Assembly: GCF_022919095.1 (NCBI RefSeq)
Contig: NZ_CP095073.1
Span: forward strand, 1,488,001-1,552,000
Reading direction: 5' to 3'
DNA length: 64,000 nucleotides
From: Halobacillus salinarum
GTDB taxonomy: Bacteria; Bacillota; Bacilli; Bacillales; Halobacillaceae
Positions within the stretch are counted from its first letter, which is position 1, and every line of letters begins with the position of its first letter. Position numbers and translations under genes: made by a program. This document shows positions 44,171 through 53,092 of this stretch, one piece after another. The notes below the pieces were generated by a model. That model was not told the origin of the DNA. It ran no database searches and worked only from the letters and a program-made list of their open reading frames with translations.

Positions 44171-46327
44171 TTATTCGTCAATGCTCACTTCATATAAACT
44201 AGATCCCCCTCCGAATCCTGAGCGCATAGAATCTTCGCTTCCATTATCTGCGGAATTGGACTGCCATTCGTCGTCGGGAATTTCTTTGCCATTTTCTTTA
44301 ATCCATTGGGTTACTTCAGAGCTGCCGCCGCCTCTCATTCCGCGTTCAGAAATAAGGAAATACTTCAATTGGCCGGTTGTTACGAGTTTTTTCAGTTCTT
44401 CAACGGAGTAGACGGGATCAGATCCAGAGAATCCTCCCATCGTAATCACGGATTCCTGTTCGTCTATAATATAAGGTGCTGCTGTTTGATAACTGGTAGT
44501 GGCAAACAGATATGTTTCTCCTGAATTGTTTTCTGTTAAATAGGTTAATGTTTGTTCATCTAATTGAGAGCCGTTCATTCCTCCGGGACCGCCTCCCATA
44601 TTGGCGGAGCGGCTGACAGAATTGTTCTGTCCTTGCCCGGTAGGAGGCTGCTTTGCAGATGCGTCCCCTTGAGCAAAATCCTGATCACTTTGAGCTTGAG
44701 CATTTCTTGCGCCAAATCCTCCCATTTCGCCGCCTGTTGGTCCTGCCTGTGGAATCATGCTGTTCCCGCCATAGACGATTGGAGTAGCTGCCCAGTACAA
44801 TGGTCCAATGAGAAGGGCCGTTAGAGCTGCAGCTGATATATAGGTTTTTATCTGAGGCTGCCGATCCTTACTGAAGACCAGCCATAAGGAGACACCTATT
44901 CCTAGAACTGCGACTCCTATTGACCACCCGTTTCCAATGACGTCATCATAAGGGTGGATGATATACCACTGGAAAATCGCAGTAATACACACAGCTGCAG
45001 GAAGCAGCCACGATTTCCAGCCTTCATTGGTTCGGTAATCTTGATAAAGCTTCACAGCACCTGTTCCAAATAAGGCAGCAATCGGTGGAGCAAGCATGAT
45101 TAAATAATAGTGGTGGAAGAAGCCTGCGACGCTGAAGAAGACCATCCCTGGAATTAACCAGGCGAGCCAGAAAATGATTTCTGTCTGCTTTGCCGTCCGA
45201 TTTCTAAATGAGAATCCGGCAAGTAGGCTCAGACTGGCAAAAGCAGCAAAAGGAATCAGCCAGCTTGCCTGGCCGGATAAAGCGGATTTAAAAAGTCTTA
45301 ACGGACCTTTCTCTCCTGTCCCGAACATACCTCCTGCACCGCCGGGACCATTTCTCTGACCGCCCATTTGCTGCCCATTCTCCATGTCGGGTGGTCCAAA
45401 GCCAGCATTTCCGGCTGTTCCCTTGCCATTCCCTTGCTGGAAGTCCGGCTGTTCATTAGGAAGCTGCTGCATATCGTTTGTCGTGCCGTTATCACCTGGA
45501 GGCTGACCTTGTCCATCTCCGCCGCCTCCGGGTCCTTGCTGTCCAGTCAGCCTCGACAGGCCGTTATAGCCAAACGCAAGTTCAAGCACGGAATTCGTGT
45601 CGCTGCTGCCAATATAAGGACGCTGGTCATCTGGAATTAAATCAACAATTAAAGCCCATGATAGGGAGATCACAATCAGCACGGTAGTTGCCCCAGTCAG
45701 GATTCCGAGCTTCTTTTTCCAGTCCACTTTCGCGCCTAACAAATAGAACAGGTAAAAAGCGGGAAGAACCATATAGGCTTGGAGCATTTTCATATTAAAA
45801 CCGATTCCGATAACAGCGAATGCAGCCATAATGCTCCATTTACTGCCACTTCTCACTCCTTTAAATAAAAGCAACGTCGCAAGCAGGAGGGTAAATACGA
45901 GCATGCTGTCGATATTATTCGTCCGGCTCACCGCGACAGCCACAGGTGTAACCGCCATTCCTAATGCAGCAAGCCGAGCTGCCATTTTCCCGAAGTTAGG
46001 CTTTACTAAGATGTAGAGAAGAATCACAGACCCAACTCCGGCAAGCGCTTGAGGAAGAATGACACTCCAGCCTTCCAGACCAAAAATTTTAGCGCTTATG
46101 GTTTGAATCCAAAAGGTAACCGGTGGTTTATCAACGGTTACCGAACCAGCGGAGTCGAGCGACCCGAAGAAGAAATTATGAAAGCTTTGCATCATACTTC
46201 CTACCGCAGTGGTGTAATAAGTATTGGCGTATTCATCGGTCCAAATTTTGTAACCATTTAAAAATAAGGAAAGCAGAACGATAAAAAACAGCGGAACATC
46301 TAAACGAGATTTAAAACGATTGATCAT
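44171..46327 (-). CDS. GT39-type glycosyltransferase, YkcB-like
   Basis: A 718-residue integral membrane glycosyltransferase of the PMT/ArnT (GT-C) superfamily. N terminus: TDEYANTYYTTAVGSM with the catalytic Asp/Glu and the DKPPVTFW loop. At least eleven helices. Two extracytoplasmic low-complexity stretches rich in Gly, Gln, Pro and Asn interrupt the fold, about residues 261-340 and 535-600. It should transfer the sugar from undecaprenyl phosphate to an external acceptor such as lipoteichoic acid. Start ATG 46327 follows AGGAGTGAATAGTC. It is first in the leftward operon GT39-GT2-gtrA and is divergent from the two-component system. Confidence 0.88.
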   Translation of the reverse strand: MINRFKSRLDVPLFFIVLLSLFLNGYKIWTDEYANTYYTTAVGSMMQSFHNFFFGSLDSAGSVTVDKPPVTFWIQTISAKIFGLEGWSVILPQALAGVGSVILLYILVKPNFGKMAARLAALGMAVTPVAVAVSRTNNIDSMLVFTLLLATLLLFKGVRSGSKWSIMAAFAVIGIGFNMKMLQAYMVLPAFYLFYLLGAKVDWKKKLGILTGATTVLIVISLSWALIVDLIPDDQRPYIGSSDTNSVLELAFGYNGLSRLTGQQGPGGGGDGQGQPPGDNGTTNDMQQLPNEQPDFQQGNGKGTAGNAGFGPPDMENGQQMGGQRNGPGGAGGMFGTGEKGPLRLFKSALSGQASWLIPFAAFASLSLLAGFSFRNRTAKQTEIIFWLAWLIPGMVFFSVAGFFHHYYLIMLAPPIAALFGTGAVKLYQDYRTNEGWKSWLLPAAVCITAIFQWYIIHPYDDVIGNGWSIGVAVLGIGVSLWLVFSKDRQPQIKTYISAAALTALLIGPLYWAATPIVYGGNSMIPQAGPTGGEMGGFGARNAQAQSDQDFAQGDASAKQPPTGQGQNNSVSRSANMGGGPGGMNGSQLDEQTLTYLTENNSGETYLFATTSYQTAAPYIIDEQESVITMGGFSGSDPVYSVEELKKLVTTGQLKYFLISERGMRGGGSSEVTQWIKENGKEIPDDEWQSNSADNGSEDSMRSGFGGGSSLYEVSIDE

Positions 46328-46529
46328 GACTATTCACTCCTATAATTCCAATGTGTTAATGAGACTGTACCTGTATTGTGCATGACCAAGCTGATTTGTC
46401 CTTTAAAACTAGCTGAAAGTTTGCTGAAAATGATATCCCCGGCTGTCAGAACCCTTTATAATAGGAGAAAATAGATAGGCAGGATTGCAGGAGCTGGCTG
46501 ACATCTCTTGCAGGGGAAGGTTGAGTTAA

Positions 46530-47210
46530 ATGAAATCAGAAATCAAAGTATTGCTTGTGGATGATGAACCACATATTGTTCAATTTCTTCAACTGGGACT
46601 TGAAAATGAAGGCTTTGAAGTGAAAACCGCTTCTGAAGGGATGTCTGCTGTCACGATCGCTAAAGATTTTCAGCCGCACATTGTCATCCTCGATATTATG
46701 ATGCCGGGGATCGATGGTTTTGAAGTGTGCCGTATGCTGAAAAAGAATGGTCTACAGGCGTCTGTCATCATGCTGACCGCCAAGGATGAAGTCGACGATC
46801 GGGTGAAAGGGCTCACTCTCGGAGCTGATGATTACGTCATTAAGCCTTTCAGCTTTGAAGAGCTGTTAGCGCGAATGAACGCGCGGCTGCGTAATCAATT
46901 TCCTAATATGTTTGGCGAAGTCGTGTACGGGCCTTTTAAGCTTGATGACCGCCGCCGTGAAATTCTGTTTCAAAATCAAGTTCTCGTTCTGTCTCCAACA
47001 GAATACGAGCTTTTAAAATATATGATTTTGAATCATGGCATCGTCTTGAGTAAAGGAATGATCCTCGATAAAGTGTGGGGGTATTCATTTCAAGGAGAAG
47101 AAAATATCGTAGAAGTGTACGTGCGGGCACTTCGCGATAAGTTAAAGGACAAGGAACATCAGCTGATCCGAACGATTAGAGGTTCAGGATACAGGCTGGA
47201 TCTGCCATGA
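46530..47210 (+). CDS. OmpR family response regulator
   Basis: A 226-residue regulator: receiver domain VLLVDDEPHIV with phosphoacceptor Asp in VILDIMMPGIDGFE, the TAKDE switch and the KPF Lys, then a winged-helix DNA-binding domain with LSPTEYELLKYM and VYVRALRDKLKD. AGGGGAAGGTTGAGTTAA precedes ATG. The ATGA overlap with the histidine kinase gene indicates a cognate pair. It is divergent from the glycosylation operon, which is the obvious candidate target, as in B. subtilis ykcB/ykcC-like neighbourhoods. Confidence 0.93.
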   Translation: MKSEIKVLLVDDEPHIVQFLQLGLENEGFEVKTASEGMSAVTIAKDFQPHIVILDIMMPGIDGFEVCRMLKKNGLQASVIMLTAKDEVDDRVKGLTLGADDYVIKPFSFEELLARMNARLRNQFPNMFGEVVYGPFKLDDRRREILFQNQVLVLSPTEYELLKYMILNHGIVLSKGMILDKVWGYSFQGEENIVEVYVRALRDKLKDKEHQLIRTIRGSGYRLDLP

Positions 47211-48688
47211 TAAAAAGATGGCTGGCTGCTGTCCGCCGCATGGCAGCACCAGGTTCACTCAGGTCTAAGCTTTTAACACGGATGCTGTTTATCCTTTCCT
47301 TTATCCTATTGATGATTGGCATCGTTCAATATTTAGTTATGAAGAATTTTTTATATCAAAATGAAGCAGAAACAGTAAGGGCTCAACTAATGTCCATGCC
47401 CGTGGAAATGATATTGAACGAGGCACCACTCCCCGATCCGCCTGAAGACGGGCGGTCGAGATTTCTAATGATTGAGGATTTTTCTTTGGCCCTTATTAAT
47501 AAAGAAGGAACATACAGCAATCTATTGCAGGATAGTAAGCTTGCTGCTCCGGAACTCTCTGATGAAGCGATTCAGCAAATACAAGCAAACCTTCAGAAGC
47601 ATCAGCCCATCGAACACGAGGTGGTACAGGATTCTGGAGGCAGGGAACAATTGATCGTTTTCAGACCAGTCATGCATAATCGTAATGGAGAAACTGGAGG
47701 CGTCATTCAAATGGGCGTGAGTACCTCTCGTTTGCAAAAGGTATTATGGCGCCAGCTGCTCACCTTTATTGTCCTCTCGATTTTAGCGTTTGCCGCAGGA
47801 ATCGTCATTTACTTTTCTGTATTGAAGAGGACTCTTACGCCTTTGTCCGCCATGGTAGATGGCGTAAAAAAAATTAGTGCAGCAAACTTAAAGGACAGAC
47901 TCCCTGAACAGCAAGGGCAGGAAGAAATTGACCGGCTGGCTGACTCTTTTAACGAAATGCTGGAGCGGCTGGAGGTTTCTTTTGAGCATGAAAAAGAAGC
48001 AAAAGAGCAAATGCGGCGCTTTATCGCAGACGCTTCTCATGAGCTTCGTACGCCGCTCACTTCTATTCACGGGTATTTAGAAGTACTTCTGAGAGGGGCG
48101 GCTGAAAATAAAGATCAGCTATACACAGGCCTCAATAGTATGCACGGTGAATCGCGGCGGATTATTAAGCTTGTCGAAGAATTATTACTGCTTGCAAAGC
48201 TTGATCGGAGGCCAGAACTTGATCTCGTTCCATCTTCCCTTACAAGGCTTGTCCTTGATATGGAAAATCAGCTGCATTTATTAGCAGGAGATCGACATGT
48301 TGACTTCCAAGTCAAAGAGGACGTCTATGTAAACATGGATGCAGATAAAATGAAACAAGTTTTGCTGAATCTTTTCCATAATGCTGTTCAGCATACGGAC
48401 GATGCCCAAGGGAAGATTACCGTTTCTCTATCGCCTGTCCGCGGTCGTGCTGAATTAAAAGTGCAGGATAATGGACCTGGAATCAGCGAAAACAACCTTG
48501 ACCATATTTTTGACCGGTTTTTCCGTGTGGAAGAATCCCGAACGAGAAAATATGGCGGGGCAGGGCTGGGGCTTTCCATTACGAAATCCATTGTTGAGGC
48601 CCATGGAGGAAGTGTACGTGTGACAAGTGCGATTGATCAAGGATCTACTTTTTCCGTCAGCCTGCCTTTAAAGGCAAACCTCAATTGA
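47207..48688 (+). CDS. Sensor histidine kinase with HAMP domain
   Basis: A 493-residue membrane kinase. Two membrane helices (about 23-47 and 184-205) flank an extracytoplasmic sensor domain of about 135 residues. A HAMP domain follows (ITPLSAMVDG-like region to residue 260), then the H box FIADASHELRTPLTSIHGYLE with the phosphorylated His near residue 281, and the ATPase with N, G1 (DNGPGI), F and G2 (GGAGLGLSI) boxes. The sensor senses envelope conditions by inference only. Its gene overlaps the response regulator by 4 bases. Confidence 0.93.
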   Translation: MIKRWLAAVRRMAAPGSLRSKLLTRMLFILSFILLMIGIVQYLVMKNFLYQNEAETVRAQLMSMPVEMILNEAPLPDPPEDGRSRFLMIEDFSLALINKEGTYSNLLQDSKLAAPELSDEAIQQIQANLQKHQPIEHEVVQDSGGREQLIVFRPVMHNRNGETGGVIQMGVSTSRLQKVLWRQLLTFIVLSILAFAAGIVIYFSVLKRTLTPLSAMVDGVKKISAANLKDRLPEQQGQEEIDRLADSFNEMLERLEVSFEHEKEAKEQMRRFIADASHELRTPLTSIHGYLEVLLRGAAENKDQLYTGLNSMHGESRRIIKLVEELLLLAKLDRRPELDLVPSSLTRLVLDMENQLHLLAGDRHVDFQVKEDVYVNMDADKMKQVLLNLFHNAVQHTDDAQGKITVSLSPVRGRAELKVQDNGPGISENNLDHIFDRFFRVEESRTRKYGGAGLGLSITKSIVEAHGGSVRVTSAIDQGSTFSVSLPLKANLN

Positions 48689-48733
48689 CAAGGAAAGGAT
48701 TAAATGCTAGTATTCCTTTAATCCATTAAAATC

Positions 48734-48848
48734 ATCTCTTATTAAGAGCGGCGGAGGGACTGGCCCTGTGAAGCCCGGCAACCTGCCAGCGTTAAGCTGG
48801 ACTGGTGCTAAATCCTGCAGAGTGTTTTTCACTCTGAAAAATGAGAGG
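48734..48848 (+). ncRNA. SAM-I (S-box) riboswitch aptamer
   Basis: The S-box core is clear: CTTATTAAGAG, GGCGGAGGGACTGGCCC and GAAGCCCGGCAACC, then GGTGCTAAATCC and a closing GAGAG arm. It binds S-adenosylmethionine. The closing arm GAGAGG (48843-48848) can also pair with CCTCTC (48865-48870) of the following terminator, which is the expected antiterminator switch. It is the first of two riboswitches in the metE leader. Confidence 0.96.
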
Positions 48849-48862
48849 CGCGCGGAAGCATA

Positions 48863-48898
48863 AACCTCTCTATCACAGCTGATAGGGAGGTTTTTTAT
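48863..48898 (+). terminator. SAM riboswitch expression-platform terminator
   Basis: AACCTCTCTATC/GATAGGGAGGTT stem followed by TTTTTTATT; forms when SAM is bound. Confidence 0.93.
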
Positions 48899-48914
48899 TA
48901 GCAGCGCGTAAATA

Positions 48915-49095
48915 GGAATAACCAAAGGTGCTGTTGATCTTGCTGTAAACAGCTTAAAAGGGAAGCCGGTGCAAATCCGGCACGGTCCCGCCACTGTATA
49001 TGGGAGCTGCCTGCAACACGTCACTGTCGATCTCGATGGGAAGGCGCAGGAAGTGATGATCATAAGTCAGGAGACCTGCCTGTTGGTGTTGGTCA
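48915..49095 (+). ncRNA. Cobalamin (AdoCbl) riboswitch
   Basis: Typical core: AAAAGGGAAGCCGGTGCAAA, TCCGGCACGGTCCCGCCACT and the B12-box-like AGTCAGGAGACCTGCC (49065-49080). It binds adenosylcobalamin and should shut metE when B12 is plentiful. The exact outer stem is estimated by eye. It lies downstream of the complete SAM riboswitch and terminator, forming a tandem. Confidence 0.95.
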
Positions 49096-49135
49096 CTAAA
49101 CCTACGAGGATAGGGAGGTGTTGTGAAAACAGGAC

Positions 49136-49164
49136 AGGTCTGTGCATGATCAGGCCTTTTTCAT
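49136..49164 (+). terminator. Cobalamin riboswitch terminator 1
   Basis: AGGTCTG/CAGGCCT stem (one G-U pair) followed by TTTTTC. Probably the expression platform of the cobalamin riboswitch. Confidence 0.65.
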
Positions 49165-49166
49165 AA

Positions 49167-49197
49167 CAATCTCTCTTTGCGAAGAGAGATTTTTTTA
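49167..49197 (+). terminator. Terminator 2 in the metE leader
   Basis: AATCTCTCTTTGCGAAGAGAGATT followed by TTTTTT. Its 5' arm may also take part in the switch. Confidence 0.85.
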
Positions 49198-49255
49198 TGC
49201 TTAAGATTTTTTTATCATTTATTCACTTGCTTGAAACAGAATGGAGGCATATGGA

Positions 49256-51565
49256 ATGAAACAATGGAGGAGTTCATCTCTTGGTTATCCACGTATTGGT
49301 GAAAGACGTGAATGGAAAAAAGCGTTAGAGGCATTTTGGGAAGGTTCACTTTCAGAAAATGAGCTTTTGACAGAAATGAAAGAACAGCGATTTTCTCACA
49401 TTAACAAGCAGAAGGAAAAAGGCATTGATCTCATTCCCGTTGGAGATTTCAGCTTGTATGATCACGTTCTTGATACGGCGTTCATGTTCGGGCTGATTCC
49501 AGACCGATTCAAAAGCGAAACGGGAACGGACGACTTGGCGACGTATTTTGCCATGGCCCGTGGCAGCAAAGAAGCGGTAGCGTGTGAAATGACGAAATGG
49601 TTCAATACCAATTACCATTATATTGTTCCTGAAATAGACCATTTTGCTCCACGAGTCGCTCATAACCAGCTGCTTGATTACTTTTTAGAAGCAAAAAATG
49701 AGCTTCATGTAAAAACAAAGCCGGTCATCCTAGGTCCTTTAACTTTAGTTAAGCTCGCTAAAGGCTATCAAGAAAACGATTTCGCAAGCTGTGTGCGTCA
49801 ATTGATTCCTCACTATATGCAAGTCTTTAAAGATTTGGAAGAAGCAGGGGCTGAATGGATTCAGGTGGATGAACCTGTAGTAAGCACGTCCATTTCTGAC
49901 GAGGAAGTCGAGCTTTTGAAAGAAGTGTATCACGAAATAACAAGTGGGCTTTCCAATGTCAAACTTCTGCTGCAATCCTATTTTGAAGCGGTTGACCGCT
50001 ACGAAGAAATCATCAATCTCCCGGTCGATGGCATTGGTTTCGACTTTGTGCACGATGAAGGCGCGAACTTTGCCCAATTGAAAAAATTTGGATTTCCTAA
50101 AGAGAAAGTGTTAGCGGCAGGCATGATCGATGGACGCAACGTGTGGAAGGCTGATTTAAACGATCGATTCGAATACTTAGAGAAGCTTGCTGAATGTGTT
50201 GATTCAGACCAGCTGATTATTCAGCCTTCCTGCAGCTTGCTCCATACCCCAGTTACTATTGAAACGGAAGATTCCCTGCCGCCGTTATTAAAGGGAGCTC
50301 TTGCCTTTGCCGATGAAAAGCTTGAGGAAGTAACCATACTTACCAAGGGACTGAATGAAGGAAAAGCAAGCATCGAACCGGTGATAGACGATCAATGGCG
50401 GCAATTGGACGCCTTAAAGCAGTCAGAAGAACGGAACCGCGGAGACGTCAAACAGGAAGTGTCCGATTGGAATACGAGAACTCCTGGACGCAAGCTTCCA
50501 TACAGCCGTCGTAAGAAGGTGCACGAGGAATTTTTTCGACTTCCTTTACTGCCTGCAACAACAATTGGAAGTCTTCCCCAAACGAAAGAAATTCGTCAGG
50601 CCCGTTCTAAATGGAGAAAAGGAGATTGGGGTAACGAAGAATACAAAGAGTTTATCGAGAGAAACATTTCCGAATGGGTCTCCTGTCAGGAAACCATCGG
50701 TTTGGATGTACTCGTTCATGGAGAATTTGAACGGAATGATATGGTTGAATTTTTCGGAGAAAAGCTCGGTGGATTTGCGTTTACCCGTTTTGGCTGGGTA
50801 CAGTCTTACGGTTCAAGATGTGTAAAGCCTCCAGTTGTCTATGGAGATGTCTATTGGAAAGAACCGATGACGGTTGAAGAGATTGCGTTTGCTCAATCCT
50901 TGACGGATAAACCGCTTAAGGGCATGCTTACTGGTCCTGTTACGATTACTAACTGGTCATTCGTCCGGAATGATGTGAGTAAATTTGATGTGAATAGACA
51001 GATCGCTTTAGCTTTGCAGAAAGAAATCCATGCCTTGGAAGAGCGGGATATTCATATGATTCAAGTCGATGAGCCTGCTTTACGGGAAGGTCTGCCTTTA
51101 AAAGTGGAAAAGCAGGCAAAATATTTAGCTGAAGCAGTGTACGCTTTTAAACTTACGACAACCTTAGCTAAAGATGAGACTCAAATCCATACCCATATGT
51201 GCTATTCGAACTTTAATGACATCATGGATACGATTGATCAACTGGATGCTGATGTGATTTCTATTGAAGCGGCTAGAAGTCACGGTGGTTTAGTAGCTGC
51301 TTTTGAGAACGACCATTACGACAAGGGAATTGGACTTGGCGTGTATGATATTCACAGTCCTAGAATACCACCTGTGGAAGAAATGGAAAAGAGTATCACC
51401 CGCGCTCTACAAGTGCTTGATCCCGAGCAGTTTTGGGTGAACCCGGATTGTGGGCTTAAAACAAGAAACATTAAGGAAACGGTAGAGTCTCTCAAAAATA
51501 TGACCGAAGCTGCCCGTCTAAAAAGAGAAGAGATCAAGCTGACGAATTCGACGAAAGCCAGGTAG
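49256..51565 (+). CDS. metE: Cobalamin-independent methionine synthase MetE
   Basis: A 769-residue MetE, which transfers the methyl group of 5-methyltetrahydrofolate triglutamate to homocysteine. It starts SSLGYPRIGERREWKKALE as expected; ATG 49256 has GGAGG 8 bases before it, while the frame's earlier ATG contains that ribosome binding site. The C-terminal catalytic domain shows the zinc ligands HMC (H-x-C) in THMCYSN, IEAARSHG and the late Cys in NPDCGLKTR. Full length for the family. It is controlled by the tandem SAM and B12 riboswitches, so it should be expressed only when both SAM and B12 are low. Confidence 0.97.
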   Translation: MKQWRSSSLGYPRIGERREWKKALEAFWEGSLSENELLTEMKEQRFSHINKQKEKGIDLIPVGDFSLYDHVLDTAFMFGLIPDRFKSETGTDDLATYFAMARGSKEAVACEMTKWFNTNYHYIVPEIDHFAPRVAHNQLLDYFLEAKNELHVKTKPVILGPLTLVKLAKGYQENDFASCVRQLIPHYMQVFKDLEEAGAEWIQVDEPVVSTSISDEEVELLKEVYHEITSGLSNVKLLLQSYFEAVDRYEEIINLPVDGIGFDFVHDEGANFAQLKKFGFPKEKVLAAGMIDGRNVWKADLNDRFEYLEKLAECVDSDQLIIQPSCSLLHTPVTIETEDSLPPLLKGALAFADEKLEEVTILTKGLNEGKASIEPVIDDQWRQLDALKQSEERNRGDVKQEVSDWNTRTPGRKLPYSRRKKVHEEFFRLPLLPATTIGSLPQTKEIRQARSKWRKGDWGNEEYKEFIERNISEWVSCQETIGLDVLVHGEFERNDMVEFFGEKLGGFAFTRFGWVQSYGSRCVKPPVVYGDVYWKEPMTVEEIAFAQSLTDKPLKGMLTGPVTITNWSFVRNDVSKFDVNRQIALALQKEIHALEERDIHMIQVDEPALREGLPLKVEKQAKYLAEAVYAFKLTTTLAKDETQIHTHMCYSNFNDIMDTIDQLDADVISIEAARSHGGLVAAFENDHYDKGIGLGVYDIHSPRIPPVEEMEKSITRALQVLDPEQFWVNPDCGLKTRNIKETVESLKNMTEAARLKREEIKLTNSTKAR

Positions 51566-51723
51566 GCCTAAAGTATCGGAAACGCTTACAATGAGATGAC
51601 AAAAACGGCAGGTTTATTACAGGAAATCAGTCCCTGTCCCTGTTTCCTGTTAAATTGGAGTATAAACCAGTTCAGCGGGAATATAATAACCGTAATCCAA
51701 TTTAACCCTAGGAGGGGATCTCG

Positions 51724-51903
51724 ATGATGTGGCTGTTGTTATTAATTCCAGCAGCAATCATTACAGTAGCGATCTACTTTGAAAAAAGAGGCAAGCGTGA
51801 AGCTCAGGAAGCGAATCTGTCAATGAAAGACAGGACTATGCTTGAACAGGATTATATTGAACATGGGGCTGGCAATGAAGCCTCCAAGCCCGAAAACCTT
51901 TAA
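51724..51903 (+). CDS. Small single-span membrane protein
   Basis: A 59-residue protein too short for normal ORF cut-offs. One N-terminal membrane helix (MMWLLLLIPAAIITVAIYF), then a charged tail with KRGKREAQEANLS and an acidic end. AGGAGGGG lies 6 bases before ATG, a strong ribosome binding site. It lies between metE and the leftward LacI-family gene. No family known to me; many Bacilli carry similar small membrane proteins. Confidence 0.7.
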   Translation: MMWLLLLIPAAIITVAIYFEKRGKREAQEANLSMKDRTMLEQDYIEHGAGNEASKPENL

Positions 51904-51930
51904 TAAAAAAATCATCCGTTTAGATATGAA

Positions 51931-51966
51931 AATAAACCAGTAGAGCTTAGTCTCTACTGGTTTATT
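51931..51966. terminator. Bidirectional terminator
   Basis: AATAAACCAGTAGAG/CTCTACTGGTTTATT, perfect 15-bp stem; it overlaps the stop codon of the LacI-family gene. Confidence 0.85.
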
Positions 51967-52943
51967 CTGTGCCGTGTGGAAGTCCGGACAGCGAGCTCCG
52001 GGTCTAGTAAATAGGTTTGCTGGACATCAGTTTGGTCAATCATACGGAGCAAAATCGCGGCGATTTCTTCAGCGACTTTTTCAATTGGCACCCCGACACT
52101 GGTTACAGGCGGATCAAATTCCAGCATTTGTGGGACATGATCATAACTGGCTATAGAAATATCCTGGGGAACAGATAGACCTGCTTCATGCAACGCTTGA
52201 AACAGTCCTCGAGTCAAATCATAACTTCCGCTCAATATTGCAGTAGGCGGGGAAGCTGCTTGAATGATTTGTCTGCCCGCTCTATAGCCTTCCGATGCTT
52301 CGAGCCCATTTAATAAAGGGATCCCGCCAGACTCGATCCCTTTTCGAACAAGCATGTGCTGAAAAGTCTGTACCTTTTCCTGCTGCAGCGTATCCTTTTC
52401 ACCCAGATTTCCGATATAAGCCATTTTTTTATGGCCAAGCTTTGAAAGATGCTCGACAGCAAGCTCAATCGCTTTTTTTCGGTTTACATCCACGACTGGA
52501 GAGACTTGATCGGATTGTGTTCCATAAAAAAGAATGGGAATGTTCGTATCCAGGGCCTCTAATTCAAACGGGCTGTTTGCCTGATCACGAAAAACCAGTA
52601 TGGCATCTACTTGAAAACGCTGAAAGGTTTGGATGGCTGAATCGATCTCATTAATGGAAAGGACAGTCGTATATTGCTTTTCCTCGAGTTCTTTATTTAC
52701 CTTTGTAATCAATGCGGATAGTGTCATCCGTTCCACTGATGGCCAAACCACTCCAACGACCCAGGATTTTTTTGATACGAGACTTCTGGCCGCAATATTC
52801 GGCTGGTACCCTAGTTCTTCTGCGATCGCCATGATTTTGTTTTTCGTCGGCTTCTGAACAAGCGGGCTGTCTCTGAGTGCTTTAGAAACGGTGGAATAAC
52901 TTACCCCCGCTTTTTTGGCTATATCTTTAATGGTAACTCCCAT
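51954..52943 (-). CDS. LacI family regulator of hexuronate catabolism (inferred)
   Basis: A 329-residue LacI/GalR repressor. HTH: TIKDIAKKAGVSYSTVSKALRD with a hinge helix near residue 50 (AARSLVSKK), then a periplasmic-binding-protein-like sugar domain with IDAILVFRDQ and SIASYDHVP. GGAGGAGCTTT precedes ATG at 52943. It is divergent from uxaB-uxaC-uxaA, and the palindrome AACAACGTTGTT, a typical LacI-family operator, occurs twice between them and once before gapN. It most likely represses these genes until a hexuronate intermediate binds; this would parallel ExuR of B. subtilis. Confidence 0.9.
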   Translation of the reverse strand: MGVTIKDIAKKAGVSYSTVSKALRDSPLVQKPTKNKIMAIAEELGYQPNIAARSLVSKKSWVVGVVWPSVERMTLSALITKVNKELEEKQYTTVLSINEIDSAIQTFQRFQVDAILVFRDQANSPFELEALDTNIPILFYGTQSDQVSPVVDVNRKKAIELAVEHLSKLGHKKMAYIGNLGEKDTLQQEKVQTFQHMLVRKGIESGGIPLLNGLEASEGYRAGRQIIQAASPPTAILSGSYDLTRGLFQALHEAGLSVPQDISIASYDHVPQMLEFDPPVTSVGVPIEKVAEEIAAILLRMIDQTDVQQTYLLDPELAVRTSTRHRINQ

Positions 52944-53022
52944 AAAGCTCCTCCTGCATTAATAGTGATAAAAATTAGAATAGTCATTGACAATTATAGC
53001 TTAACTTTATATGATTTAAAAT

Positions 53023-53034
53023 AACAACGTTGTT
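53023..53034. promoter_or_regulatory. LacI-type operator 1
   Basis: AACAACGTTGTT, perfect palindrome between the LacI-family gene and uxaB. Its centre is 38 bp from that of operator 2. Confidence 0.82.
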
Positions 53035-53057
53035 TTCAGAATATTTTTTTAACAGTT

Positions 53058-53075
53058 AATAACAACGTTGTTATT
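53058..53075. promoter_or_regulatory. LacI-type operator 2
   Basis: AATAACAACGTTGTTATT, a perfect 18-bp palindrome ending 17 bases before the uxaB start. Confidence 0.88.
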
Positions 53076-53092
53076 TAGAAAGGAGGTAACCT

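Noticed and set aside
45298-45687. Forward open frames under the Gly/Gln-rich part of the GT39 gene
   Set aside because: They arise from the GC-rich low-complexity coding sequence on the other strand; no ribosome binding sites.
51579-51595. cre-like AACGCTTACAA after metE
   Set aside because: Two or more mismatches to the consensus and no catabolic gene nearby; likely chance.
51619-51651. ACAGGAAA/TTTCCTGT hairpin after metE
   Set aside because: The stem is short with a long loop and no clear T run, so I could not support it as the metE terminator.
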